Below, piece after piece: positions 38,859 through 46,779 of a DNA stretch of 64,000 nucleotides. The DNA is taken from positions 186,001 to 250,000 of the forward strand of contig NZ_VBSB01000010.1 in NCBI RefSeq assembly GCF_013337765.1. The letters are read 5' to 3'. Each line of letters begins with the position of its first letter. Positions within the stretch are counted from its first letter, which is position 1. This DNA comes from Mycolicibacterium sphagni (lineage in GTDB: Bacteria; Actinomycetota; Actinomycetes; Mycobacteriales; Mycobacteriaceae). The notes beneath the pieces are model-generated. The model saw only the letters and a list, made by a program, of their open reading frames with translations. It had not been told where the DNA came from and searched no databases. The position numbers and the translations under genes are program-made.

Positions 38859-39674
38859 GTGCCGAATCCACGATTGCTGGTGGCCCTGGCGATAGCCGCT
38901 GCTCTGCTCACCGGATGCAGCCGTCACACCCCGTCCGGCGCGCCCGCTGTGCCGGCGGAGCGATGGCCTGCCACGCTGTCCGATTTACATTTCGTATGGA
39001 CGGCCGAACCAGGAATCGACGTGTTGACCCAGCCGGCGGTCACCGTTCGCGCCTACACCGAGTCTGTGGACGTGGCGGATTTCAGTGGCAGTCTCGACTA
39101 CCTCTACCCCGGATTTAATCGGGCCGTCGAACCGAACGCCGCAGCCAACGCAGGTAACCCGCTGTCGACACTCAACCGGTACCCAGAGCCCGGCGGTGAC
39201 GGTAAACGCATGGCAGGCACCCGAATCAGTCATATCCTGCGCAGCGCCCAGAGAGGTCAGCAAGTAGACGTCATCATCTGCGAATGGACCTATGGGGCGG
39301 CGTGGCAACAATCAAACGGCATGTACCGCATCAAGAGTGCCCACACTGGACCGACTGCCGCGTTGCTTACCGACCGCATCAGCCTGCTCGCGCCAGCGGA
39401 CCTCTCCGCCGACAAGCTGCCACCCCAGAAGGGACCTTCGGCGTACCCGCTGACCGATGTGTTCGGCCGCTGGAAAGTAGTCGGCCAGCTGCAGGCGACG
39501 GATCCAAATGGCGCGGGTCCCGAGTGGCCCGAATTCCTCCAAGACCAAGCCGCCTGCGCCGACCGAGCGCCGGTGAGTGTGGAACGCAGAGAGTATCTGA
39601 CATCAGCAGAACGACCCCGCTCCGACTTCCCCACCCTGCCCAGCGACCCGGGCTGGCCGGTCGAAACCCAGTAG
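38859..39674 (+). CDS. Putative lipoprotein
   Basis: 271 aa, GTG start. N-terminal signal with lipobox LLTGC (Cys near residue 20: LAIAAALLTGCS), so it should be lipidated and surface-held. The mature part has no recognised domain. It is probably in one operon with the WXG-type large protein (13-bp gap), which suggests an accessory, receptor or immunity role for that protein (inference). Convergent with the WXG100 gene; stops are three bases apart. Confidence 0.75.
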   Translation: MPNPRLLVALAIAAALLTGCSRHTPSGAPAVPAERWPATLSDLHFVWTAEPGIDVLTQPAVTVRAYTESVDVADFSGSLDYLYPGFNRAVEPNAAANAGNPLSTLNRYPEPGGDGKRMAGTRISHILRSAQRGQQVDVIICEWTYGAAWQQSNGMYRIKSAHTGPTAALLTDRISLLAPADLSADKLPPQKGPSAYPLTDVFGRWKVVGQLQATDPNGAGPEWPEFLQDQAACADRAPVSVERREYLTSAERPRSDFPTLPSDPGWPVETQ

Positions 39675-39676
39675 CG

Positions 39677-40000
39677 CTACAGAGTTGAGGCTTCGGCCTG
39701 TTCGCCCACAGCCTTCAGCGTCTGCGAATTGCGCTCTTCCATGTAGGCGAACATCTTCGCGCTGGTGTCCATGCTCGTCGCCTGGTGATCCAACGCCGCA
39801 GTGTGCTTGCCCGCCAACGTATTCCAGTGATCAGTCAACGATGACAGCGCTTGCGCCGAGGATCCCACCCAGCCGCTCTGCGCCCCGGCGACAGCGCTGA
39901 CTGACTCGCCGTGAGCTGCCGACAACGCAGTCGACTGCTCGGCAACTTTGGAACTCCCGGCCGCCAGCCCGTCGATGTCCACTTTCAGCACGTCACCCAT
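39677..40000 (-). CDS. WXG100-family (ESX-like) protein
   Basis: 107 aa, slightly longer than EsxA/EsxB. Helix-turn-helix with the W-V-G motif at residues 44-46 (QSGWVGSSAQALSSL), preceded by a start-proximal VDIDGLAAGSSKVAEQS helix. The C-terminal half is a second amphipathic helix ending AYMEERNSQ. These proteins are secreted as dimers by type VII systems; no ESX machinery is in this window. TAGCCT six bases before the ATG suggests a leaderless transcript. It lies tail-to-tail with the lipoprotein and the WXG-type large protein and may be their partner. Confidence 0.82.
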   Translation of the reverse strand: MGDVLKVDIDGLAAGSSKVAEQSTALSAAHGESVSAVAGAQSGWVGSSAQALSSLTDHWNTLAGKHTAALDHQATSMDTSAKMFAYMEERNSQTLKAVGEQAEASTL

Positions 40001-40120
40001 CTCGCCAGGCTATCCCCGACCCATCGCGTTTTCACTTCACAATCGGAACCACCCCGCGAGTCACTCAAGTCCCTTCCGTCACTGACTGCGTACCCTGACA
40101 TTCGACGGTAGGAGTTCGGC

Positions 40121-40681
40121 GTGCGGCTATCCAACGGCATGAGGGCCGGCGTGGCGGTGATGTGGCTGGTGGCCACCGGCGCCGCGGCCGCCGGATGCAG
40201 CACCACCACCGACGGCGCGGCCAGGTGCCCCGGCTGCGGACCTGGCGGCGAGCCGAGCTTTCCGACCAGCAAGCCGACCGTCTCCACGCCCACGACGCCG
40301 GCCACCCCAACGCCCACGAATGTCCCGACGCCCGGTAGCGGCCAGACACTCGCGCCCAGCGACACCGGCTACGTCTACATCGAAACCAAATCGGGTCAGA
40401 CCCGCTGCCAGATCAATGCCCAGACGGTCGGCTGCGAATCGGACTTCACCAACCCGCCCGTCGTCAACGGCGAGCCGGCCAACGGGGTCGAGGTGACCGC
40501 CAGCGGCAGTGTGCGCTGGATCGCCGGCAATCTCGGCGACATCCCGACCACCCCGCTCGACTACGCGATCTATCACGCGGTCGGCTGGACCATCGATGCC
40601 AGCCCCGACGGAACCCGGTTCACCAATGACGGGACCAGCCACGGAATGTTCATCAGTACCGAAAGCGTCAAGGTTTTCTAA
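40121..40681 (+). CDS. Putative lipoprotein
   Basis: 186 aa, GTG start with GGTAGGAG seven bases upstream. Signal peptide with lipobox AAAAGC (Cys near residue 26), then a Pro/Thr-rich linker (about 45-80) and a small C-terminal domain of about 105 residues with two Cys (TRCQINAQTVGCES), probably a disulphide. No family function recognised. Likely anchored outside the cell membrane. The next gene starts 10 bp downstream with a TAAGCT -10-like element overlapping this stop. Confidence 0.75.
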   Translation: MRLSNGMRAGVAVMWLVATGAAAAGCSTTTDGAARCPGCGPGGEPSFPTSKPTVSTPTTPATPTPTNVPTPGSGQTLAPSDTGYVYIETKSGQTRCQINAQTVGCESDFTNPPVVNGEPANGVEVTASGSVRWIAGNLGDIPTTPLDYAIYHAVGWTIDASPDGTRFTNDGTSHGMFISTESVKVF

Positions 40682-40691
40682 GCTGGGCGGC

Positions 40692-41624
40692 ATGGACTTC
40701 CGTGTCTTCGTCGAACCCCAGCAGGGCGCCAGCTACACCGATCAGCTCGCGGTGGCTCAGGCCGCCGAATCTCTTGGCTACTCCGCGTTTTTCCGCTCCG
40801 ATCACTATGTCGCGATGAGCGGTGACGGGCTCCCGGGGCCGACCGACTCCTGGGTGACGCTGGCCGGCATTGCCCGCGAGACGTCCACGATCCGGCTGGG
40901 CACGCTGGTGACGTCGGCCACGTTCCGCTATCCGGGGCCGCTGGCGATCTCGGTGGCGCAGGTGGACGCCATGAGCTCCGGCCGGGTCGACTTCGGGATC
41001 GGGGCGGGCTGGTTCGACGAAGAACACCTGGCCTACGCGATCCCGTTCCCGGCGCTGGGCGAGCGATTCGACCGGCTGCACGAGCAGCTCGACATCATCA
41101 CCGGGCTGTGGACCACCCCGGCAGGCCAGACCTTCGACTACGACGGCGCGTATTACACCGTCAAGAACTCGCCCGCACTGCCCAAGCCGGTGCAGGATCC
41201 CCATCCGCCGATCATCATCGGCGGCAACGGGGCCAAGCGCACCCCCGCGCTGGCCGCGCAGTTCGCTGACGAGTACAACTTCGCTTTCCCGACGCTCGAC
41301 TTCATCGAACCCCAGATCGGCAGGGTCCGCGCCGCGCTGCAGGCGGCAGGCCGCGAGTCCGAGGACTTCGTCTACTCGGCAGCATTCGTGGTCTGCGCCG
41401 GACGCAACGACGCCGAGATCAGCCGCCGGGCAGACGCGATTTCGCGGGAGGGCGACGAGCTGCGCACCAACACTCCGCTGGTCGGCACGCCGGCCGAAAT
41501 CGTTGACCAGCTAGGGCCTTTCATCGCCGCGGGTGTACAGCGGGTGTACATCCAGCTGCTGGATATGACCGACCTCGACCACATGGAATTGTTCGCCACC
41601 GAGGTGGTCCGCCAGCTCGCCTGA
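40692..41624 (+). CDS. LLM-class F420-dependent oxidoreductase
   Basis: 310 aa from ATG at 40692 (the longer frame to 40509 overlaps the lipoprotein gene). Luciferase-like barrel with LGYSAFFRSDHYV, STIRLGTLVTSATFRYPGPLA, SSGRVDFGIGAGWFDEEH and HPPIIIGGNGAKRTPALAAQFAD. F420 or flavin is the expected cofactor; substrate unknown. A TAAGCT element seven bases before the ATG may allow leaderless expression. It precedes the first PWYR-type membrane gene. Confidence 0.87.
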   Translation: MDFRVFVEPQQGASYTDQLAVAQAAESLGYSAFFRSDHYVAMSGDGLPGPTDSWVTLAGIARETSTIRLGTLVTSATFRYPGPLAISVAQVDAMSSGRVDFGIGAGWFDEEHLAYAIPFPALGERFDRLHEQLDIITGLWTTPAGQTFDYDGAYYTVKNSPALPKPVQDPHPPIIIGGNGAKRTPALAAQFADEYNFAFPTLDFIEPQIGRVRAALQAAGRESEDFVYSAAFVVCAGRNDAEISRRADAISREGDELRTNTPLVGTPAEIVDQLGPFIAAGVQRVYIQLLDMTDLDHMELFATEVVRQLA

Positions 41625-41672
41625 TTGCGGAATGCTGCATTTGCCCTGGCAAGGCAATTAGCATTGATAGCC

Positions 41673-42254
41673 ATGCGCAAGCAGGACCCCGCCGGGGATA
41701 TCGACGAGGCGGTCGCGCCCGTCGCCTACGGGGATCCCTTCGGCCCCTATCCGGAGACCCCGTATCCGGGGTCGGCCCAGGATCCGCCCACCGATCCGGG
41801 CCTGCCGGTGATCGCCGCCGACGAGGGGTTCGACCCGTTCGCTCCCGACGCGTTTTGGTTCCCGGAACGGCCCTGGTACCGCAAGAAACAAGCGACGCTG
41901 GCGTTGGGCGCCATCGGCGCGGCGGTGGTCGCGATCGTGGTGGCAGCGGTCCTGCTGGTGTCGCTGGACTCCGGTGATTCCGACCGCTCCAAGACCACCC
42001 CCTCGGCCACGGTGACCAGCGAGCCGACCACCACCGGCCTGACCAGCTCACAAGCCCCCGAGCCGCCGCCTCCGCCCCCGCCGCCACCGGAGACCCCGCC
42101 CTCGGAGCAGCCCCAGAGCACCTGGTATCCGCAATATCCGCAGCGCAACGGTGGCGATCGGCCCAATGTGACCACGCCGCAGACCAGGCCGCCGCAGATC
42201 AGCGTGCGTCCCTCCCATCGGCCGGCCTTCCCCAACCAGCCCGGCAGCGGCTGA
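41673..42254 (+). CDS. PWYR-type single-pass membrane protein, Pro/Thr-rich tail
   Basis: 193 aa from ATG at 41673; the frame opens at 41625 but the ATG has a TAGCAT -10 ending eight bases upstream. Order: acidic, Pro-rich cytoplasmic segment (1-65), juxtamembrane RPWYRKK (residues 66-72), one membrane helix (about 74-97, ALGAIGAAVVAIVVAAVLLV), then an extracytoplasmic tail rich in Thr, Pro and Gln, including a run of nine Pro. The layout is shared with 42273, 44417 and the Hsp70-like protein at 48750. Function unknown; position next to iniC suggests an envelope role. Confidence 0.7.
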   Translation: MRKQDPAGDIDEAVAPVAYGDPFGPYPETPYPGSAQDPPTDPGLPVIAADEGFDPFAPDAFWFPERPWYRKKQATLALGAIGAAVVAIVVAAVLLVSLDSGDSDRSKTTPSATVTSEPTTTGLTSSQAPEPPPPPPPPPETPPSEQPQSTWYPQYPQRNGGDRPNVTTPQTRPPQISVRPSHRPAFPNQPGSG

Positions 42255-42272
42255 CGGTTACTATCGGAACCC

Positions 42273-42863
42273 GTGGCACGTGACGGTTCCGACGACCCGA
42301 ACTACTCCGACAGCGACCCGACGCAATATGCCAACTACGGCGGCACGGGCGGCGAGGCCTACAGCGAGTACACCCAACCCGGTCACACACCTCCGACCGG
42401 CTACGGCGATTACCCACCGCCGCCGCCCGAGCCCACGCCCTGGTTTCGGAGGCCGGCCGCGCTGGTCGGCCTCGGGGTGCTGACCGCGCTCATCCTGGCC
42501 CTGCTCGTCTACGCGATCGTCAAGTTCACCGGCAGCGGCGGCTCCAGTCCGGTCACGACGACGACATCCCCGACGTCCACCTCGGCGGCGACGTCGGCGT
42601 CGGTCGCCCCGGAACCGGGCGTCACACAGACCGTGACCCAGTCCCCGACGGCGACGACCTCCCCTTCTGCGGCCCCGGCCACGACGACAACCGAGGCGCC
42701 CACCACGACGACGACCACCGAGGCCCCGTCGACCAGCACGAGCACCAGTACGAGTACGAGCACCAGTACGAGCACCTCGGTGAGCACGGTGACCGAGACG
42801 GTCACCAGCACCAGGGAGCGGCTGATGCCGACGTTCCCCTTACCGCGGCCTGGCGGCGGTTAA
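42273..42863 (+). CDS. PWFR-type single-pass membrane protein with Thr/Ser repeat tail
   Basis: 196 aa, GTG start; TACTAT ends eight bases upstream, the same geometry as at 41673 and 44417. A Tyr/Gly/Pro-rich N-terminus is followed by PTPWFRRP (residues 54-61), one helix (about 63-87, ALVGLGVLTALILALLVYAI), and a roughly 110-residue Thr/Ser tail with STSTSTST repeats. The tail is likely extracytoplasmic and possibly O-mannosylated (inference from Thr/Pro richness). Its stop overlaps the convergent iniC stop by four bases. Function unknown. Confidence 0.7.
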   Translation: MARDGSDDPNYSDSDPTQYANYGGTGGEAYSEYTQPGHTPPTGYGDYPPPPPEPTPWFRRPAALVGLGVLTALILALLVYAIVKFTGSGGSSPVTTTTSPTSTSAATSASVAPEPGVTQTVTQSPTATTSPSAAPATTTTEAPTTTTTTEAPSTSTSTSTSTSTSTSTSVSTVTETVTSTRERLMPTFPLPRPGGG

Positions 42864-44359
42864 CGGCGGTCAGTAGCGGCGTACATCGCGACCAGCGCCT
42901 CGGCACTGCGCACTGCGGCTCGGCATGCCCGGGTGGTAAACGGATCGTTGAGCGGATGCTCCGAACGGCGGCGCCAGCGTTGCGCCGCGGCGAACGCGGC
43001 ACGCGGCCCGTCGTCCGGCCCCTCCGGGGACAGGCCCAGCCGGCTCGCGGGATCGGTCCCCGAACCGCCGATGATCCGGCGCAGGGAGACCATCTCGTCC
43101 TCGGTCAAACCCGTTGGGCGCGAACGAATCTGGCTGAGCAGCCGGAGTTCCTCGAACGCGTGGGTGTCGGCGAGCAGAGGGTCGATGTCGGCGATGATGT
43201 AGGGCGTTGCGGTGATCGGGTACAACTCGACGAACCGGCGCAGCGAGACGAGCGCGGTATGAGCCTTGAGCAGTTCGGATCGCTGCGCGAACTGCTGGTC
43301 GATCACATCCCGCAACGCGACCAGCCCACTGCGCTCGAGTAGCTCGTCGGCCAGCCGCACGGAATCATTTATCCCCGAACGGATTACGGCGATGGAAATC
43401 CGAATGCCGAACATGCCGAAGCGGTCGAGCAGTTGTGCCCGGGTCGGCACGTCGACCGGCAGTGAACTGTCCTGGCGGACAAAGCGATCCACACTGAGCA
43501 TCGCCTTGTTCAGCTCACTGGCGTCGACGGCCGCCAACTTCTCCAGTGCGGCGAACTCGCTTTGCCGCAGCGTGCGGGCGGTCAGCGCCAACAGTCCCGA
43601 GACCGGAACCACCGCCTGGCAGATACCGGTGCGGTCCAGCTCGCTGGTGAACCGCTGCGCGACGTCCTTGGCGGACAGCATGGCGTCGAGGCGCCCGGCG
43701 CCGATCTCGTCGGCCCTGGAGGCCACCCCGATGACACCGAGCGCGCCAGATGACCCGCCGACCAGCTCGCCGATCTGCTTGAGCAGCGCGATGTCGGCGG
43801 CGTTCAGCGTGCGCAGCAGGAACACCACCGCGTCGACCCGGGGCACGCCGTCCTCGGGCACCAGCAGCCGTAGCGTGCGTTCGGAGACATCCCGCGACAG
43901 CGAGGACGTCCCGGGCGTGTCGATGATGGTCGCGTCGATCAGCTCGGCGGCCGGCCATTCGACGTCGAGGTCGATGATGTCGTTGGCGTCCAGGCGGCCG
44001 AAGTCGAAGGTCAGGCCGGCCCACCCGGATGAGCCTCGGTCGATGGGCACGTTGGAGCGCCGCCCGCCGACGTGGTTGGCGGTGACCTTCGGTGTCGGGC
44101 CGTTGCGGAACCAGGTGACGATGCGGGTGGCCTCGGTGGCGTCGGTCGGCGCGATGTTCTCCCCGACCAGGGCGTTGACCAGGGTGGACTTGCCTGCCTT
44201 GAGCGTGCCGGCCAGCGCGATGCGAATCGGCTGGTTGAGCCGCCCGGCGATACGGTCCAGTTCGTTGAACACGTCGGGCCGCTCGCGATACGCGGGCTCA
44301 CCCTGGTATGCCCGACGGGTGCCGCCCAGGATGGCGCGAACCTGATCGCTGGTGCTCAT
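42860..44359 (-). CDS. iniC: IniC dynamin-like GTPase
   Basis: 499 aa, close to M. tuberculosis IniC. P-loop GTLKAGKS at residues 51-58, switch I Thr region near TDATEATRIV, and G3 motif IIDTPG. Helical stalk follows. Bacterial dynamin-like proteins remodel membranes; the ini genes are induced by isoniazid, ethambutol and other envelope damage. Here iniC is separated from iniA by an opposite-strand gene, so it must use its own promoter in the 57-bp gap before 44417 rather than the usual iniBAC transcript. Confidence 0.9.
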   Translation of the reverse strand: MSTSDQVRAILGGTRRAYQGEPAYRERPDVFNELDRIAGRLNQPIRIALAGTLKAGKSTLVNALVGENIAPTDATEATRIVTWFRNGPTPKVTANHVGGRRSNVPIDRGSSGWAGLTFDFGRLDANDIIDLDVEWPAAELIDATIIDTPGTSSLSRDVSERTLRLLVPEDGVPRVDAVVFLLRTLNAADIALLKQIGELVGGSSGALGVIGVASRADEIGAGRLDAMLSAKDVAQRFTSELDRTGICQAVVPVSGLLALTARTLRQSEFAALEKLAAVDASELNKAMLSVDRFVRQDSSLPVDVPTRAQLLDRFGMFGIRISIAVIRSGINDSVRLADELLERSGLVALRDVIDQQFAQRSELLKAHTALVSLRRFVELYPITATPYIIADIDPLLADTHAFEELRLLSQIRSRPTGLTEDEMVSLRRIIGGSGTDPASRLGLSPEGPDDGPRAAFAAAQRWRRRSEHPLNDPFTTRACRAAVRSAEALVAMYAATDRR

Positions 44360-44416
44360 CGAACGACGAGTCTACGGTTCGGCGGGCCCAGCGCATCGCA
44401 GCTAGGATCAGCCGCC

Positions 44417-44857
44417 ATGCCCCAGCAGACGACGCCGTGGTACCGCTCGGCGGCCGCCACTTCGGCCGCGGGGCTGCTCGGGCTGGCGGTGATCGCGATT
44501 CTCGTCTACGCCGTGGTGACGATGTCGAGCAAGTGGAGCACCTCTGAGCCCGAGAGCGTCGCGCCTCCTGGCACGTTTGTGCCCGAAGCGCCACATTCCG
44601 CCAAGACCACCTCGGGCACGACGACCACGTCCTATCCCAGCGTGCGCCTGTCCACCACCGACATCGGGCTGCCCGGCGAGAGTACGACCAGCGGTACGAC
44701 GTCCTCGAGCGCCGGGTCCACGTCGGAGATCCCACCGGCGGAGCGGACTGCGCCGACCTTCCCCGGCACATTCCCGACCCGTGTCACCAATCCACCGGGG
44801 CCACGCACCAGCCGCGCCGGCCCACGGCTCAACGAGACTCGTGGGGCGTCGCCCTAG
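44417..44857 (+). CDS. PWYR-type small membrane protein between iniC and iniA
   Basis: 146 aa from ATG at 44417; TAGGAT (44403-44408) ends eight bases upstream. TTPWYR at residues 5-10, one membrane helix (about 15-37, AAGLLGLAVIAILVYAVVTM), then a Thr/Ser/Pro-rich tail with TTSGTTTTS and TSGTTSSS. The frame extends back to 44072 but overlaps iniC antisense and is rejected. It is encoded on the plus strand inside the otherwise minus-strand ini cluster, four bases from the iniA stop. Function unknown. Confidence 0.65.
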   Translation: MPQQTTPWYRSAAATSAAGLLGLAVIAILVYAVVTMSSKWSTSEPESVAPPGTFVPEAPHSAKTTSGTTTTSYPSVRLSTTDIGLPGESTTSGTTSSSAGSTSEIPPAERTAPTFPGTFPTRVTNPPGPRTSRAGPRLNETRGASP

Positions 44858-44861
44858 CTGA

Positions 44862-46688
44862 TCATGCTGTGGGAGCGAGCTTTTCAGCGTTGTCGATCAC
44901 CTGGGTGAGGATGTTGAGCTGCCGCTCGAGTTCGCGGATCCGGTCGTTGCGCTCGGCCTCCTCCATCCGCGCGGCGGCGATGGTGGACTGAAGCGACTCG
45001 TTGAGCGAGCGGGTGGTCTGGTTGGCGATCCCGCGGTAATGGTCGCGCAGCTGACGCTGGACGTTCTTGAGCCGGTCGCGGGATTCCTTGGACACCACGA
45101 ACAGCACGTCGTCGACGAAGCGGCGCAAATTGGTCTTCGCTTCGTTGCGCACCCGCAGCATTCGGTTCTCCATATCTTCCTTATAGGCCTTGCGCCCGAG
45201 CAGCAGACCCGCGCCCAGTGACAGTGGGTTGAACATGCCAAGGCCGGCCACCGAGGTGAGCATGCCAAACATCAGCACACCGCCGTACGAGCCCCGCATA
45301 CTGGTAATCGCCTTGTGGCCCTTGCCAATCGGCTTGGACTCCAGGCGCGCCATTGATTTGAGCCTGCCCACACCGGCTCCCATCTCGGCTGCGTTGACCT
45401 CAGGCATGTCGACGGCGTCGAGGCCGGCTTCGACGAAGGTCCTGCCGACATCGGCAGCCAGCGCCTCGGCCCGCTGATAGGCCCACACGAAGTTGTCGCC
45501 GACGGCGTTGGCGACGCTGTCCTCGACTTCGGCACCGATCTCGGCCCAGTGCTGAGTGGGATCGCAGTCGTCGATGACACCCTCGATGTGCTGGCTGATC
45601 GCCCGGAACCGGGCCCGCAGGTCGTGCTCGACGTCGGCGGTCAGGTCGGCAATGCCGTCGTTGAGGACCTGCTGCCACAGCGCGGTCTGCTGCAGGGCAT
45701 CCTGCGCTTCGGCCTTGCGGCGCTCCAGGTTCTCGGTGAGGCGGCGAACCTGGTCCGGGTCGTTCAGCGCGGACAGTTCGGAGTTGACCGACATGCTGAG
45801 ATGTTCTGCAGCCGCGCGGATTTCGGCCACCACATGGTCACGTACCAGATCACTTTCCCGGGAGAGCACCTTCTCGGAGAGGAAGGCGACGATCGCGGGG
45901 AAGTTCGATTCCTCGTTGAGTTCCTTGTCGTTGAGCTCGATTGCGTGGCTGCGCAGCAGCGACGACGCCGGAATCAGCGGCAGCGCAAGTCCCGCCCGCT
46001 GCAGATGCGCCGTGTTGGCGGCGACGATCTCGCGCCAGAACGGATAGAGGTCGGTCTTGGTGGCGACGATCGCACCGGCCGGGCAGATCTCGTGGGCCTG
46101 GCGGATGAACCGCATCTCGGGTTCGGTGAATTCCTGGCTGGTGTCGCTGATCATCAGCATCGCGTCGGCGTCGGGCAACAACCCGAGGGTCGACGACAGA
46201 TGCGGCTGGCCGTGCCCGCCGACGCCGGGGGTGTCGATGAACGTCAGGCCGCCCTTGAGCAGCGGGCTGGGTGCGCCGACGTCGACTCGCAGGACTTGTC
46301 GGCCCTGCGCCTGCGGGGCCCGGCGCAGATCATGGCGGATGTCGTCGATCGGGATGTCGATCTCCTGCGGGGGCACACCGTCACCGACCGAGACGATCAA
46401 TCGGGCCGAGGGCTGCTCGGCGTAGCTGATCACCGTGACCAGCGCGGTGGTCTCGTCGTCACCGACGCGGGCCACCGGCATGTTGAGCAGCGAGTTGAGC
46501 AGCTGGCTCTTGCCCTGCTTGAGCTGACCGGCGATCACCACCCGGATCTGCGGGTCGGTGATGCGCTCCTTGGCTACGGCCAGCCGTTCCACCAGGTCGC
46601 CACGGTCGTTGAGGTCAGCGATCGCGCTGGTGTGATCGATCAGTTCGACGATCACCTTGACCCGGCGCGGGTCCTCCGGTTGTGTCAC
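44862..46688 (-). CDS. iniA: IniA dynamin-like GTPase
   Basis: 608 aa. P-loop GQLKQGKS at residues 54-61, G3 FIDTPGVGG, G4 TKTD, then a helical stalk and two adjacent hydrophobic segments near residues 470-505 (GGVLMFGMLTSVAGLG and NPLSLGAGLLLGRKAY) that act as the lipid-interaction tip in IniA-type proteins. Established knowledge: IniA causes membrane fission/remodelling and tolerance to cell-wall drugs. GTG start with GGGAGGG five bases upstream. It follows iniB after a 91-bp gap containing a strong hairpin. Confidence 0.92.
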   Translation of the reverse strand: MTQPEDPRRVKVIVELIDHTSAIADLNDRGDLVERLAVAKERITDPQIRVVIAGQLKQGKSQLLNSLLNMPVARVGDDETTALVTVISYAEQPSARLIVSVGDGVPPQEIDIPIDDIRHDLRRAPQAQGRQVLRVDVGAPSPLLKGGLTFIDTPGVGGHGQPHLSSTLGLLPDADAMLMISDTSQEFTEPEMRFIRQAHEICPAGAIVATKTDLYPFWREIVAANTAHLQRAGLALPLIPASSLLRSHAIELNDKELNEESNFPAIVAFLSEKVLSRESDLVRDHVVAEIRAAAEHLSMSVNSELSALNDPDQVRRLTENLERRKAEAQDALQQTALWQQVLNDGIADLTADVEHDLRARFRAISQHIEGVIDDCDPTQHWAEIGAEVEDSVANAVGDNFVWAYQRAEALAADVGRTFVEAGLDAVDMPEVNAAEMGAGVGRLKSMARLESKPIGKGHKAITSMRGSYGGVLMFGMLTSVAGLGMFNPLSLGAGLLLGRKAYKEDMENRMLRVRNEAKTNLRRFVDDVLFVVSKESRDRLKNVQRQLRDHYRGIANQTTRSLNESLQSTIAAARMEEAERNDRIRELERQLNILTQVIDNAEKLAPTA

Positions 46689-46730
46689 ATGCCCTCCCAG
46701 TACTCGCGGTTACACCGTATGCGCACGAAC

Positions 46731-46767
46731 CGGCGGGGACCTCCAGACGTCCTGGAGATCCCCGCCG
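46731..46767 (-). terminator. Strong hairpin between iniB and iniA
   Basis: 16-bp stem with a single mismatch (arms 46731-46746 and 46752-46767; arm CGGCGGGGACCTCCAG) and a five-base loop. It starts 13 bp after the iniB stop, so it looks like a terminator or partial attenuator that lets iniB be expressed above iniA; it could also be an RNA-stability barrier. Confidence 0.7.
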
Positions 46768-46779
46768 TCGCCGGATTGC

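Noticed and set aside
42509..42811. Val/Leu-repeat frame resembling a membrane helix
   Set aside because: Complement of the Thr/Ser repeats in the PWFR protein at 42273; artefact of codon repeats.
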